Positions 17,928 to 26,763 of a stretch of DNA of 64,000 nt are shown here, piece after piece. The position numbers and the translations under genes were made by a program. The stretch spans positions 18,895 to 82,894 of the forward strand of contig JAQSWG010000008.1 of NCBI GenBank assembly GCA_029266735.1, given 5' to 3'. Positions within the stretch are counted from its first letter, which is position 1. Each line of letters starts with the position of its first letter. The notes under the pieces are model-generated. The model was not told where the DNA came from and ran no database searches. It was given only the letters and a program-made list of their open reading frames with translations. The stretch is from Ornithinibacter sp. (GTDB taxonomy: Bacteria > Actinomycetota > Actinomycetes > Actinomycetales > Dermatophilaceae).

Positions 17928-19451
17928 GTGACCGGGCAGCAGGGGGTCAGGCTCGACGAGCTTGGCACGACCGAAGCGCCCGGGGACCAGGGGTCGGATT
18001 CGCGCAGCCAGATCCACGGTGGCCGACGCTCGCGACCACGGTGGCGACGACGAGCCGTCCTGACGCTGACGTGCCTCCTCGTCCTCGTCGGCAGCCTCTC
18101 CGGATGGGCCCTGTGGCACCTCAACGACAACATCACGAAGGTCGACGTGTCGGCGGCGATGGGGACCGATCGGCCGGCGGCCGGTCCCACGGAAGCCGTC
18201 AACCTGCTCCTCATCGGGTCGGACACCCGCGAGGGGGCCGGCAACGACCAGTACGGCAAGGTGCTCAAGGAGCCCGGCAACCACTCGGACACGAACCTCC
18301 TCGTGCACCTGTCCGCGGACCGCTCGTGGGCCACGGTCGTCTCCATCCCGCGGGACTCGATGACACCCGCGCCACCGAACTGCTCGCCCACGGCACCCAA
18401 GGACCAGTGGCAGAGCCGTCAGTGGAACCGGAACTTCGCCACCGGCGGAGCCGGGTGCCTCATCCGCGCGCTCGAGGGCAACACGGGGGTCTATGTCGAC
18501 CACTACGCCGTCGTCGACTTCCGCGGGTTCAAGACCATGGTCGACGCGCTGGGCGGGGTGACCGTGTGCACATCCACCGCGATCGACGACTCCGACGCGC
18601 ACCTGACGCTTCCCGCCGGGCGGCACGAGCTGGACGGGGAGCAAGCGCTCGGATACGTGAGGACACGCAAGTCCGTCGGTGACGGTTCGGACCTCGGACG
18701 CATCGAGCGGCAGCAGGCGTTCCTCTCCTCTGTCATGCAGGAGGCGACGTCCACCGAGCTCCTCCTGCAGCCGACCAAGCTCTACTCGTTCCTCAACGCG
18801 GCGACGAGCTCGCTCACGACGGACCCCGAGCTGGGGATCGGGACCATGCGCGACATGGCGTCCAGCGTCCGCGGCATCGGCCTGGACCAGATCCAGTTCG
18901 TCACCGTACCCACGGAGCCCTACCCGGCCGATCCCAACCGTGTGCAGTGGACGGCCGCGGCCGACGAGATCTGGTCGGCCCTGCGCGACGACCGCCAGAT
19001 CGGTGCCGAGCGGCCCTCGGCGGCCGCCACGGCCAGCGCCGAGCCACTGACGGTGTCACCTGCCGCGATCTCCGTGGACGTGCGCAACGCGACGTCGACG
19101 AAGGGCCTGGCACGCCAGGCGCAGGCGGCGCTGACGGTGCAGGGCTTCGCGGAGGTCACGATGTCGACGGCGACCGGCGTCGCGCCACCGGCGGGAGCAC
19201 TCGTGGAGTACTCCGGCGCCGACGACGAGGCGGCCCGCACCGTCGCCGCGGCCTTCCCGGGCGCGACGGTGCAGAAAGCCGACGGTCTCGGCGCCCGCGT
19301 GCGGGTCACCCTCGGCACCGATGCGCCGACCGTCGTCGAGGTCCCCAACCGGCTCGGAACCGAACCCGTGCCGTCACCGTCCATCACGCCGAGCCCGTCG
19401 TCCACCGAGCCCATCACCACCCGCAAGGCCGACACAGACATCTGCGCCTGA
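17928..19451 (+). CDS. LytR-CpsA-Psr family protein with LytR_C domain, 507 aa
   Basis: GTG 17928 has a strong SD (GGAGGAG, about 6 bases upstream). A cytoplasmic N-terminus of 45 residues precedes one membrane helix ([20 protein letters not shown]). The LCP domain reads [74 protein letters not shown]-terminal LytR_C domain ([19 protein letters not shown] to about residue 465) and a Pro/Ser tail follow. It is the third LCP protein within 5 kb. A terminator-like palindromic element follows directly. Confidence 0.88.
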   Translation: MTGQQGVRLDELGTTEAPGDQGSDSRSQIHGGRRSRPRWRRRAVLTLTCLLVLVGSLSGWALWHLNDNITKVDVSAAMGTDRPAAGPTEAVNLLLIGSDTREGAGNDQYGKVLKEPGNHSDTNLLVHLSADRSWATVVSIPRDSMTPAPPNCSPTAPKDQWQSRQWNRNFATGGAGCLIRALEGNTGVYVDHYAVVDFRGFKTMVDALGGVTVCTSTAIDDSDAHLTLPAGRHELDGEQALGYVRTRKSVGDGSDLGRIERQQAFLSSVMQEATSTELLLQPTKLYSFLNAATSSLTTDPELGIGTMRDMASSVRGIGLDQIQFVTVPTEPYPADPNRVQWTAAADEIWSALRDDRQIGAERPSAAATASAEPLTVSPAAISVDVRNATSTKGLARQAQAALTVQGFAEVTMSTATGVAPPAGALVEYSGADDEAARTVAAAFPGATVQKADGLGARVRVTLGTDAPTVVEVPNRLGTEPVPSPSITPSPSSTEPITTRKADTDICA

Positions 19452-19460
19452 CCCTCCCCG

Positions 19461-19546
19461 CCTCCCCGACCTCGTCTGTCAGATCGCCGTCGACGTGCCG
19501 TCGTGACGGCATGTCGACCGCATCCCCACAGACGACGTCGGGGAGG
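19461..19546. repeat. Nested palindromic intergenic element, copy 1
   Basis: Outer 19-base arms lie at 19461-19479 and 19528-19546 (CCTCCCCGACCTCGTCTGT against its complement, one mismatch). Inside, 14-base arms at 19489-19502 and 19505-19518 (GTCGACGTGCCGTC) form a second hairpin. A homologous element is present at 36623-36700. It lies just downstream of an LCP gene and before the convergent LLM oxidoreductase gene, so it may end transcription from both sides. Confidence 0.8.
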
Positions 19547-19595
19547 CAGGGAGGTGTAGGACAGGGAGGGGTCGGCTCCGCGGCATCCCAGCCGT

Positions 19596-19640
19596 CCGGC
19601 TCACCGGTCTCCGCCCACCCCACCGGCTCACCGGTCTCCG
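19596..19640. repeat. 18-bp direct repeat, 27-bp period
   Basis: CCGGCTCACCGGTCTCCG occurs at 19596-19613 and again at 19623-19640, between the palindromic element and the stop of the LLM oxidoreductase. No function is evident. Confidence 0.6.
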
Positions 19641-19657
19641 GCGACCGGCACCAAGGC

Positions 19658-20719
19658 CTACCGACCGTGGAGGAAGTGCCAGAGGTTGCTGTGCTGTTCG
19701 CGGTTGACGAGCGAGGGGACGACCTCGCGCTCGAACAGCTCGACGCCACTGAGGTCGTAGGCCTGCTCGACGAAGTAGGTGATCGCGTAGGTCATGCCCC
19801 GCGCCTCCAGGTCGACCAGGGTCTTCGTGATCTGTTCCGGGGTCCCGACGAGTGCTCCCTTCTCGAAGGACCTCACCTCCCGGTCGATGAGGTCCTGCGG
19901 CAGACCGGCCCTGGTGTAGTGGTCGCGGATCCAGCCCATCCGGTCGCGCACCTCGGCCTCGTCTCGCCCGATGACGACGTTGTAGTCGGCGCTCCGCACG
20001 ATCTCGTCGAAGTCGCGACCGACGTCGTCGCAGTGGCGGCGCAGGACCTCGCTCTTCGCGCTGAACTCCTCGGGTCGCGGCGAGAAGTTCGTGTAGTCGG
20101 CGTACTTCGCGGCGATCCTCAGCGTCCTGCGTTCCCCGCCACCGGCCACCCACAGGGGGATGCCGTTCCGCCGGCTCCCCGGGACGCTGTCGCCCTGGAG
20201 CGGGCGGGGGAAGCACAGGGCACCGTCCGCCGTGAGGTGCTCCCCGGCATACGTGGCGTGGCCAGTGGTCCACATCTGGCGCATGATCTCGATGCCCTCA
20301 CCGAGGGCCGCGATGCGCTCACCGGAGGAGGGGAACCCGTAGCCGTACGCACGCCACTCGTGCTCGTACCACCCGGCCCCGACGCCCACGTCGAGCCGGC
20401 CCTCCGAGATGACGTCGACGGTCGCGGCGACCTTGGCGAGGTGGGCGGGGTTCCGGTAACCCATGCACGTGCACATCTGGCCCAGGCGGACCCGGCCGGT
20501 GACGGCCGCGAAGGCCGCCATGAGCGACCACGCCTCGTGCGTGGCCTCCTCCGCGGGCCGGGGCACCGTGTGGACGTGGTCGTAGACCCAGATCGATGTC
20601 CAGTCCTCGTTGCCGTCCACGCGGCGGGCGAGACCCGCCATGACCCCCCAGTGCTGGGACGGGTCGATGCCGACGAGGTCGTGGCGCCAGCCCTGCGGGA
20701 TGAACAGTCCGAACTTCAT
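19658..20719 (-). CDS. LLM class (F420-dependent type) oxidoreductase, 353 aa
   Basis: ATG 20719 follows AGGAGAGG, giving [17 protein letters not shown]. The TIM-barrel luciferase-like monooxygenase fold is recognised by [48 protein letters not shown] and [25 protein letters not shown], which form the F420/FMN pocket in actinobacterial members. It probably uses reduced F420 or FMN; the substrate cannot be told. It is convergent with the LCP gene and divergent from ugd, so it is a single-gene unit inserted at the edge of the polysaccharide locus. Confidence 0.8.
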   Translation of the reverse strand: MKFGLFIPQGWRHDLVGIDPSQHWGVMAGLARRVDGNEDWTSIWVYDHVHTVPRPAEEATHEAWSLMAAFAAVTGRVRLGQMCTCMGYRNPAHLAKVAATVDVISEGRLDVGVGAGWYEHEWRAYGYGFPSSGERIAALGEGIEIMRQMWTTGHATYAGEHLTADGALCFPRPLQGDSVPGSRRNGIPLWVAGGGERRTLRIAAKYADYTNFSPRPEEFSAKSEVLRRHCDDVGRDFDEIVRSADYNVVIGRDEAEVRDRMGWIRDHYTRAGLPQDLIDREVRSFEKGALVGTPEQITKTLVDLEARGMTYAITYFVEQAYDLSGVELFEREVVPSLVNREQHSNLWHFLHGR

Positions 20720-20803
20720 GGGGGTCCTCTCCTGGTGCGGACGCGGGCCGGGCGCCGCGGTCCCACCCAACCCCGCCCGGCTCGGCGCCGCAAGTTTCCC
20801 CCG

Positions 20804-20809
20804 TATCCT
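20804..20809 (+). promoter_or_regulatory. -10 element TATCCT, leaderless ugd
   Basis: TATCCT ends 6 bases before GTG 20816; no SD is present between them. The identical hexamer and spacing precede purK at 24236. Confidence 0.55.
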
Positions 20810-20815
20810 GCGCCG

Positions 20816-21982
20816 GTGACCATCTGCATCGTCGGCACCTCCTACGTCGGCCTGTCGCTCGCGGTGCTGCTCGCCGAGCAGCACGACGTCGTGGCGCACG
20901 ACATCGACGAGCGCCGCCTCGACCTCATCAGCTCCCGGAAGAGCCCCATCTCAGACCCGGACGTGGAGGAGCGCCTGTCCCGCCACGACCTTCGGCTCAC
21001 CGTCGCCGCGGACAAGAAGGAGGCGTATGCCGCCGCGGAGCTCGTCGTCGTCGCCACGCCGACCGACTACGACCCGCGGACCGACTACTTCGACACGAGC
21101 AGCGTCGAGCAGGTCGTCAGCGACGTCGTCGCGGTGAACCCGGGTGCGACCGTCGTCATCAAGTCCACCGTCCCGGTCGGCTTCACGGTCGCCCTGCGCG
21201 ACCGTCTCGGCACCGAGAACATCGTCTTCTCACCGGAGTTCCTGCGCGAGGGGCGCGCCCTGCACGACAACCTCCACCCGTCGCGGATCATCGTCGGCGA
21301 CCCGGGTCCGCGCGGTCAGCGCTTCGCATCGCTCCTCGCCGAGGCGGCGGTCGACGACGACGTGCCGGTCCTGCTCACCGACAGCACCGAGGCAGAGGCG
21401 ATCAAGCTGTTCGCCAACACCTACCTCGCGATGCGGGTGGCGTTCTTCAACGAGCTCGACACCTATGCCCTGACCCACGGGCTCGACACGCGCCAGATCA
21501 TCGAGGGAGTGGGCCTGGACCCCCGCATCGGCAGGCACTACAACAACCCGTCCTTCGGATACGGCGGCTACTGCCTCCCCAAGGACACCAAACAGCTCCT
21601 CGCCAACTACGCCGACGTCCCGCAGACGCTCATCAGCGCGATCGTCACCGCGAACACGACCCGCAAGGACTTCGTCGCGGCCGACATCATGAGCCGGGAC
21701 CCCAAGGTCGTCGGCATCCACCGGCTCATCATGAAGACGGGCTCGGACAACTTCCGCTCGAGCAGCGTCCAGGGCGTCATGAAGCGCCTCAAGGCAAAGG
21801 GGATCGAGGTCATCGTCTACGAGCCGGAGCTGTCCGCGGACCGGTTCTTCGGCAGCGAGGTCGTCCGCGACCTCGACGAGCTCAAGCGCCGCAGCGACCT
21901 CGTCGTGGCGAACCGGCTCACGCAGGAGCTGCAGGACGTCGCCGACAAGGTGTACACCCGGGACCTCTTCGGCGAGGACTGA
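20816..21982 (+). CDS. ugd: UDP-glucose 6-dehydrogenase
   Basis: The 388-residue enzyme oxidises UDP-glucose to UDP-glucuronate with two NAD+. It has [14 protein letters not shown] (NAD fold), [24 protein letters not shown], and the catalytic Cys in [19 protein letters not shown]. Length and the C-terminal [14 protein letters not shown] closely match the short enterobacterial Ugd type rather than longer UDP-GlcNAc dehydrogenases. It would supply UDP-GlcA to the locus; action on UDP-GlcNAc, needed before WlbA, cannot be excluded. Similarity to the proteobacterial form hints at ancient transfer. Confidence 0.88.
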   Translation: MTICIVGTSYVGLSLAVLLAEQHDVVAHDIDERRLDLISSRKSPISDPDVEERLSRHDLRLTVAADKKEAYAAAELVVVATPTDYDPRTDYFDTSSVEQVVSDVVAVNPGATVVIKSTVPVGFTVALRDRLGTENIVFSPEFLREGRALHDNLHPSRIIVGDPGPRGQRFASLLAEAAVDDDVPVLLTDSTEAEAIKLFANTYLAMRVAFFNELDTYALTHGLDTRQIIEGVGLDPRIGRHYNNPSFGYGGYCLPKDTKQLLANYADVPQTLISAIVTANTTRKDFVAADIMSRDPKVVGIHRLIMKTGSDNFRSSSVQGVMKRLKAKGIEVIVYEPELSADRFFGSEVVRDLDELKRRSDLVVANRLTQELQDVADKVYTRDLFGED

Positions 21983-22038
21983 CCTGCCTCCCCGAATGGG
22001 CACCTCCGCAGACCCGGTTTCCCGCGCCGACGTGTGGG

Positions 22039-22044
22039 CAGAAT
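22039..22044 (+). promoter_or_regulatory. -10-like element CAGAAT, leaderless
   Basis: CAGAAT ends 6 bases before ATG 22051, with no SD between. Confidence 0.4.
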
Positions 22045-22050
22045 GACCTC

Positions 22051-22503
22051 ATGGCCCTGCACCACCAGAACGACCCCGACCTCGTCCGTGCGCTCCTCAT
22101 GGATCCCGGGATCTGGGTGGTGGTGGGACTGTCGCAGAACCGGGAACGGGCGGCGTACCGGATCTCCCAGTGGCTCAACATCGAGCTCGGCAAGCCGATC
22201 ATCCCGGTCCACCCGCGGGCGGAGACCGTCCACGGCGTCCAGGGATACGCCTCGCTGGCCGACATCCCGGACCAGGACGTCAAGGTCATCGACTGCTTCG
22301 TGAGCTCCGCGAACGTCGGTGCCGTCGTCGACGACGCCATCGCGCACAAGGAGCGGCTCGACATCGACGCGATCTGGATGCAGCTCGGCGTCATCGACGA
22401 GGCGGCCGCCGAGCGGGCGCGCCGGGCCGGCCTGGACGTCGTCATGGACACCTGCCCGAAGATCGAGTGGCCGCGACTGCGCCACGAGGGCATGCAGCGC
22501 TGA
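22051..22503 (+). CDS. CoA-binding domain protein (YccU-like), 150 aa
   Basis: This is a small Rossmann-fold protein of the CoA_binding family: IWVVVGLSQNRERAAYRISQW, IIPVHPRAETVHGVQGYASLADIP, VDVFVSS-like VIDCFVSSANVGAVVDDA, and DAIWMQLGVIDEAAAERARRAGLDVVMDTCPKIEWPR. The family resembles the N-terminal domain of succinyl-CoA synthetase alpha; its cellular role is poorly defined. It is transcribed alone, probably from a leaderless promoter, and converges on purE. Confidence 0.85.
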   Translation: MALHHQNDPDLVRALLMDPGIWVVVGLSQNRERAAYRISQWLNIELGKPIIPVHPRAETVHGVQGYASLADIPDQDVKVIDCFVSSANVGAVVDDAIAHKERLDIDAIWMQLGVIDEAAAERARRAGLDVVMDTCPKIEWPRLRHEGMQR

Positions 22504-22521
22504 GGCCGACCGCGCCGGGCC

Positions 22522-23055
22522 TCAGCCGCCTGGTCGACGCTCCCGGAGCGCGGCCCCCTTGGTGCGGGCCTCGTCCCGCAGCCCCGCTCGGTACGCCGTC
22601 AGCGCCGCCCGAAGGCGCGCTGCCTCCTCGCCCTGCCCGGCACCGAGGATGCGCGCGGCGAGCAGGCCCGCGTTGCGGGCCCCGCCGACCGACACCGTGG
22701 CGACCGGCACCCCCGCAGGCATCTGGACGATCGAGAGGAGTGAGTCGAGCCCGTCGAGGTGCCGCAGGGGGACGGGGACGCCGATGACCGGCAGTGACGT
22801 GACCGAGGCGAGCATCCCCGGGAGGTGCGCCGCTCCACCGGCCCCTGCGACGAGCACCCGAAGACCGCGCTCCTCCGCCGTGCTGCCGTAGGCGACCATC
22901 TCCTCGGGCATCCGGTGCGCCGAGACGACGTCGACCTCGCAGGGCACCCCCATCCCCTCCAGTACGAGGACCGCCGCCTCCATGACCGGCCAGTCGGAGT
23001 CCGACCCCATGACGACGCCGACGACCGGTGCTCCCGGAGCTCGCTCGTCGCTCAC
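22522..23055 (-). CDS. purE: N5-carboxyaminoimidazole ribonucleotide mutase
   Basis: PurE converts N5-CAIR to CAIR in purine synthesis. The 177-residue protein has the class I motifs [91 protein letters not shown] 23055 overlaps the purK stop by 4 bp (GTGA), which implies coupled translation from the purK promoter. Confidence 0.95.
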   Translation of the reverse strand: MSDERAPGAPVVGVVMGSDSDWPVMEAAVLVLEGMGVPCEVDVVSAHRMPEEMVAYGSTAEERGLRVLVAGAGGAAHLPGMLASVTSLPVIGVPVPLRHLDGLDSLLSIVQMPAGVPVATVSVGGARNAGLLAARILGAGQGEEAARLRAALTAYRAGLRDEARTKGAALRERRPGG

Positions 23056-24236
23056 TCGGTCACCACTCCCCTGATGTAGTCGGCCGCGTGCCCCGCTCGC
23101 GCACGCAGGTCGCCGAGTTCGTCTCCGAGGACGTTGACGTGGCCGAGCTTGCGACCGGGACGCACCCCCTTGCCGTACATGTGGACCTTGAGCTCGGGAT
23201 CGTGCGCCATGACATGACGGTATGCCGGGTACAGGTCAGGGAGGTCACCGCCCAGGACGTTGGCCATGACCGTCCACCGCCCGTGCGGGCGCGGTGACCC
23301 GAGCGGGAGGTCGAGGACCGCGCGCAGGTGCTGCTCGAACTGGCCGGTCACGGCGCCGTCCATCGTCCAGTGCCCGGAGTTGTGCGGCCGCATGGCGAGC
23401 TCGTTGACGACGAACCACGGGTCGCCGTCGTCCTCCCCCACCTCGAACAGCTCGACCGCGAGCACACCCGTCACGTCGAGCGCCCCTGCGACGCGCAGGG
23501 CCGCGTGGACCGCCGAGGACGAGAGGCCGACGTCCAGGTCGGGCGCCGGTGCGAGCACCTCCGTGCAGACACCGTCGGTCTGCACGGTCTCGACCACCGG
23601 CCAGGCGGCGGCCTGACCCGACGGGCTGCGTGCCACGAGCACGGCGAGCTCACGGCGAAAGGGCACCCACTCCTCGACCAGGAGCCCAGTGCCGTCCGTC
23701 GAAGCACGCTCGAGCCAGTCGGCCAGCTCGCTCGCACCTCCCACGACGCGGACCCCTTTGCCGTCGTACCCGCCACGCGGGGTCTTGGCCACGACCGGCC
23801 AGCCGACCTGGTCGCCGAACGCCGTGACGTCCGCCGTCGTGGATGCGCGTGCCCACCGAGGACACGGGATGCCGAGCTCGGAGAGCCGCTGTCGCATGGC
23901 GAGCTTGTCCTGGGCGTACGTCAGGGCCTCCGGACGGGGATGGAGCTGCACACCCTCGGCGACGAGCAGCTCCAGCACATGGCGGGGAACGTGCTCGTGG
24001 TCGAAGGTCACGACGTCACAGTGCCGGGCGAAGGCGTGCACGGCATCCGCCTCGGTGTGGTCCCCGACGGGCGAGCTCGGCACGACGAGCGCTGCGCTGG
24101 CGTCGTCCGACTCGGCGAGGACGCTCAGCGTGATCCCCAGCTCAGCGGCGGGGCCGGCGCACATCCGCGCCAGCTGGCCACCCCCGATGATGCCCACGAC
24201 GGGGAACCCGCCGGGCGCGCGCCGAGGGGTGGTCAC
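23052..24236 (-). CDS. purK: 5-(carboxyamino)imidazole ribonucleotide synthase
   Basis: PurK is an ATP-grasp enzyme that makes N5-CAIR from AIR, ATP and bicarbonate. The 394-residue protein has [76 protein letters not shown] 24236 is preferred over the longer open frame because TATCCT lies exactly 6 bases upstream. The gene is head-to-head with the gtrA-like gene, an arrangement also known in M. tuberculosis (Rv3276c/Rv3277). Confidence 0.95.
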   Translation of the reverse strand: MTTPRRAPGGFPVVGIIGGGQLARMCAGPAAELGITLSVLAESDDASAALVVPSSPVGDHTEADAVHAFARHCDVVTFDHEHVPRHVLELLVAEGVQLHPRPEALTYAQDKLAMRQRLSELGIPCPRWARASTTADVTAFGDQVGWPVVAKTPRGGYDGKGVRVVGGASELADWLERASTDGTGLLVEEWVPFRRELAVLVARSPSGQAAAWPVVETVQTDGVCTEVLAPAPDLDVGLSSSAVHAALRVAGALDVTGVLAVELFEVGEDDGDPWFVVNELAMRPHNSGHWTMDGAVTGQFEQHLRAVLDLPLGSPRPHGRWTVMANVLGGDLPDLYPAYRHVMAHDPELKVHMYGKGVRPGRKLGHVNVLGDELGDLRARAGHAADYIRGVVTE

Positions 24237-24242
24237 CGGGCG

Positions 24243-24248
24243 AGGATA
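24243..24248 (-). promoter_or_regulatory. -10 element TATCCT, leaderless purK
   Basis: On the reverse strand TATCCT ends 6 bases before GTG 24236. It is separated by only 16 bases from the forward -10 of the divergent gtrA-like gene. Confidence 0.55.
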
Positions 24249-24264
24249 CCCATCCACGCGCTTA

Positions 24265-24270
24265 TAGGCT
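24265..24270 (+). promoter_or_regulatory. -10 element TAGGCT, leaderless gtrA-like gene
   Basis: TAGGCT ends 6 bases before GTG 24277. The total space between the divergent start codons is 40 bp, so the two promoters must share DNA. Confidence 0.55.
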
Positions 24271-24276
24271 GCGCTG

Positions 24277-24753
24277 GTGCCGACGACCGCCCGACCCCCG
24301 ACAGGGGGTCTCGCTCGCGTGCTGGACTCGGTGCGCCAGGCCATCGACGTCCTCTACCGGGAGATGATCAAGTTCGGTGTCGTGGGCGCCATCGCGTTCG
24401 TCATCGACCTCGGGCTGGCCAACCTGTTGTGGCAGACGGTGCTCAGCGACAGGGTCACGACGGCGAAGATCATCTCGGGCATCGTCGCCACGCTCTTCGC
24501 GTGGGTCGGAAACCGCCAGTGGACGTTTCGCCACCGCCGCAGCCGTCCCGCCCACCACGAGGTGGCGCTGTTCTTCGGCGTCAACCTCATCGCGCTTCTC
24601 ATCGCCGCGGTGACGCTCTACATCTCGCACTACGGGCTCGGTTTCACGTCGACGCTCGCCGACAACGTGGCCACTGTCGTGGGCATCGGGCTCGGGACCC
24701 TGTTCCGCTTCTGGACCTACCGCAAGTACGTCTTCGCCGGCGAGCCGATCTAG
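24277..24753 (+). CDS. GtrA family membrane protein, 158 aa
   Basis: Four membrane helices are visible: IKFGVVGAIAFVIDLGLANLLW, KIISGIVATLFAWVGNRQWTF, ALFFGVNLIALLIAAVTLYI and LADNVATVVGIGLGTLFRFWTYRKYVF. KFGVVG and NRxWTF are family hallmarks. GtrA-like proteins are linked to flipping or handling of polyprenyl-phosphate sugars for cell-surface glycans. The C-terminal 4 bases overlap the convergent gene at 24750. Position next to purK matches the mycobacterial order. Confidence 0.88.
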   Translation: MPTTARPPTGGLARVLDSVRQAIDVLYREMIKFGVVGAIAFVIDLGLANLLWQTVLSDRVTTAKIISGIVATLFAWVGNRQWTFRHRRSRPAHHEVALFFGVNLIALLIAAVTLYISHYGLGFTSTLADNVATVVGIGLGTLFRFWTYRKYVFAGEPI

Positions 24754-25067
24754 GCCAGCTGGGTGGCATGGGTCACCCGCAGGCCCCGGATCCACACGAC
24801 GACCAGCGTTCCGAGCAGCACCGGCACGACGACCGTCCACATCGTCGGCGGGATCGCCACCAGGCATCCGATCGTTGTGAGGGCGACCGCAGTCCCGGGC
24901 CGGCGATCCGCGAGCAGGGTGCCCACGAGCACACAGGCGGCGCCACCGACCAGGGTGCCGAACCAGAACGGCAGGCCGCTCAGGTCACCGCTCCTCACGG
25001 TGCGGACGGTCTCCGCGACACCGAGCACGAGGAGGAGCACCCCGACGGCCACGCCGAACCACCACAC
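24750..25067 (-). CDS. Small four-helix membrane protein, 105 aa
   Basis: I do not recognise a family. GTG 25067 gives VWWFGVAVGVLLLVLGVAETV; further hydrophobic stretches are WFGTLVGGAACVLVGTLLA, GTAVALTTIGCLVAIPP and MWTVVVPVLLGTLVVVWI. It sits 60 bases after the histidine kinase stop and could be co-transcribed with it. Its stop overlaps the end of the convergent gtrA-like gene. A small membrane protein also follows the gtrA-like gene in M. tuberculosis (Rv3278c), but this one is shorter. Confidence 0.65.
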   Translation of the reverse strand: MWWFGVAVGVLLLVLGVAETVRTVRSGDLSGLPFWFGTLVGGAACVLVGTLLADRRPGTAVALTTIGCLVAIPPTMWTVVVPVLLGTLVVVWIRGLRVTHATQLA

Positions 25068-25127
25068 GCGCCTGGACCACGGCCGGGACCTACTCCTGGG
25101 CGAGCCCGCCGACCAGCGGCCCTCCGG

Positions 25128-26069
25128 TCACAGCTCGCTGGCGGAGAGGAAGAGCGCGAAGAGCGGGGGGCGGGCGCGAACGAGCTCGAGCCGACCCCCG
25201 GCGGCCTCGGCGAGGTCGCGCGCGAGTGAGAGTCCGAGGCCCGTGCCCGACGACGAGACCGAGCGCTCGAAGACGTGCGGTGCGATGGCGGCAGGCACAC
25301 CCTCCCCTCCGTCGGCCACCTCGATGACGACCGACGGCCCCGCCCGCCGAGCGGAGATCTCGACAGTCCCCCGCCCGTGGGTCAGCGAGTTCTCGAGCAG
25401 GGTGGTGAGGATCTGCGCGAGAGCCACCGGCGTGGCGCGGACCCCAAGCCCCCGTTCCCCCCGGACGTGGATGCTGCGACGGGCGCCCGCGAACGCCGGT
25501 TGCCACTCACGCTGGAGCGAGGCGAGGACTGAGTCGAGCGACACCGTGGGGCTCGTCTCGGCTCCACTGCGGGTGCGGCTCATGAGGTCGTCGACGACCC
25601 CGCTCAGCCGCTCGACCTGGCCGATCGCGCGCAGCTGGTGCGACGCGTCCGCCGCGAAGTCGCGCTCCGACGCCAGCCGCCGCGCTCCCTGCTCGGCCCC
25701 GCGGGCGAGGGCGGCGTCGAGCCGGTCCACCTCCTCGATCCCGGAGTTCAGCGGCACGGGGCGTGGGTCCCCCGGCCCCAGCCGCTCGGCGCGTTCACCG
25801 AGGGTGTCGATGAACCAGGCGACCCGGTCGGCTCGACGCCCCGCGAGCCACGTGCTGATCCCGAGGGCCAGCACACCGGCGAGCAGCACGGCGACCAGCA
25901 CCGCCACCAGCGCGGCGGGGGGCAGCGCGGCATCCGGCGCCATGGACTGCGGAAGCACGGACCCGCCCGGCGTCCTCGGCCACGCGAGGAGGACGGCGAG
26001 CACGGCGAGCACCAGCAGCAGCGTCGTCAGGACCGTCTGGAGGGCCGTCCCGAGCAGGACTCGACGCAC
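25128..26069 (-). CDS. Sensor histidine kinase with shortened DHp domain, 313 aa
   Basis: Two membrane helices (about residues 8-30 and 52-75) enclose a short 20-residue extracytoplasmic loop, followed by a HAMP-like linker. The H box reads ERDFAADASHQLR with His144 (bases 25638-25640), then continues directly AIGQVERLSGVVDDL. In related actinobacterial kinases the H box continues TPLT and is followed by about 30-40 residues before an equivalent of QVERLSGVVDDL, so the DHp hairpin tip appears deleted in frame. The ATPase domain is intact: LLENSLTHG (N box), VADGGEGVP (G1), GTGLGLSLARDL (G2). GTG 26069 starts 6 bases after the regulator stop. Activity as an autokinase is in doubt. Confidence 0.85.
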   Translation of the reverse strand: MRRVLLGTALQTVLTTLLLVLAVLAVLLAWPRTPGGSVLPQSMAPDAALPPAALVAVLVAVLLAGVLALGISTWLAGRRADRVAWFIDTLGERAERLGPGDPRPVPLNSGIEEVDRLDAALARGAEQGARRLASERDFAADASHQLRAIGQVERLSGVVDDLMSRTRSGAETSPTVSLDSVLASLQREWQPAFAGARRSIHVRGERGLGVRATPVALAQILTTLLENSLTHGRGTVEISARRAGPSVVIEVADGGEGVPAAIAPHVFERSVSSSGTGLGLSLARDLAEAAGGRLELVRARPPLFALFLSASEL

Positions 26070-26075
26070 CCGGCC

Positions 26076-26750
26076 TCATTCCTCCGGGGCGTCGAAGCGG
26101 AACCCGACCCCTCGGATCGTCGTGATGTAGCTCGGCTGCGACGCGTCGTCGCCGAGCTTCCGGCGCAGCACCGAGATGTGCATGTCCAGGGTCTTCGTCG
26201 AGCCGTACCACGCGCTGTCCCAGACGTCGCGCATGAGCTTCTCGCGGGAGACCACCTTCCCCTCGTTGGAGACGAGCGCCTTGAGCAGCTCGAACTCCTT
26301 GCCCGTCAGCTGCACCTCCTGGCCGCGGAGGAACACCCGCCGGCCCTCGGGGTCGATGCGCACGAGCGCCTCGGTCGCCGGGGCGTCGACGACCCCGCGC
26401 CGGAGCAGCGCCCGGGCACGGGCCAGCAGCTCGGCGAGGCGGAACGGCTTCGTCACGTAGTCGTCGGCGCCGGCATCCAGCCCCACGACCGTGTCGACCT
26501 CGTCGGCGCGGGCGGTGAGCACGAGCACGGGCACGCTGCTGCCCTCGGCGCGCAGCCGCCGGCAGACCTCCAGCCCGTCCATCCTCGGCAGCCCCAGGTC
26601 GAGCACGAGCAGGTCGGGCTGGAGCAGGGCCTGGGCCAGGGCGGACTCGCCGTCGGTGCACACGTCGACGTCGTATCCCTCGCGACGCAGCGCCCGCGCC
26701 AGCGGGTCCGAGATCGCGGGGTCGTCCTCGGCGAGGAGCACCTTGGTCAT
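26076..26750 (-). CDS. OmpR/PhoB-family response regulator, 224 aa
   Basis: The receiver domain has EDD at residues 8-10, phosphoacceptor Asp51 in LLVLDLGLPRMDG, and the conserved Lys in VTKPF. A winged-helix domain follows (VQLTGKEFELLKALVSNEGKVVSREKLMRDVW, LDMHISVLRRKLGDD, IRGVGFRFD). ATG 26750 is chosen because TACGAT lies 6 bases upstream, giving a leaderless message. It is co-transcribed with the histidine kinase. Signal and targets are unknown. Confidence 0.93.
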   Translation of the reverse strand: MTKVLLAEDDPAISDPLARALRREGYDVDVCTDGESALAQALLQPDLLVLDLGLPRMDGLEVCRRLRAEGSSVPVLVLTARADEVDTVVGLDAGADDYVTKPFRLAELLARARALLRRGVVDAPATEALVRIDPEGRRVFLRGQEVQLTGKEFELLKALVSNEGKVVSREKLMRDVWDSAWYGSTKTLDMHISVLRRKLGDDASQPSYITTIRGVGFRFDAPEE

Positions 26751-26756
26751 GAGCCG

Positions 26757-26762
26757 ATCGTA
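26757..26762 (-). promoter_or_regulatory. -10 element TACGAT, leaderless response regulator
   Basis: TACGAT on the reverse strand ends 6 bases before ATG 26750. It lies only 1 base from the stop codon of the upstream adenylate cyclase gene. Confidence 0.5.
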
Positions 26763-26763
26763 G

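Noticed and set aside
19461..19640. Possible CRISPR or tRNA in the gap after the third LCP gene
   Set aside because: Only two 18-bp direct repeats and one nested palindrome are present; no array, cloverleaf or Cas gene.
18947..20815. Upstream extension of the ugd frame by over 600 codons
   Set aside because: The extension crosses the LCP and LLM genes in other frames and has no domain; the real start is GTG 20816 with a -10 at 6 bases.
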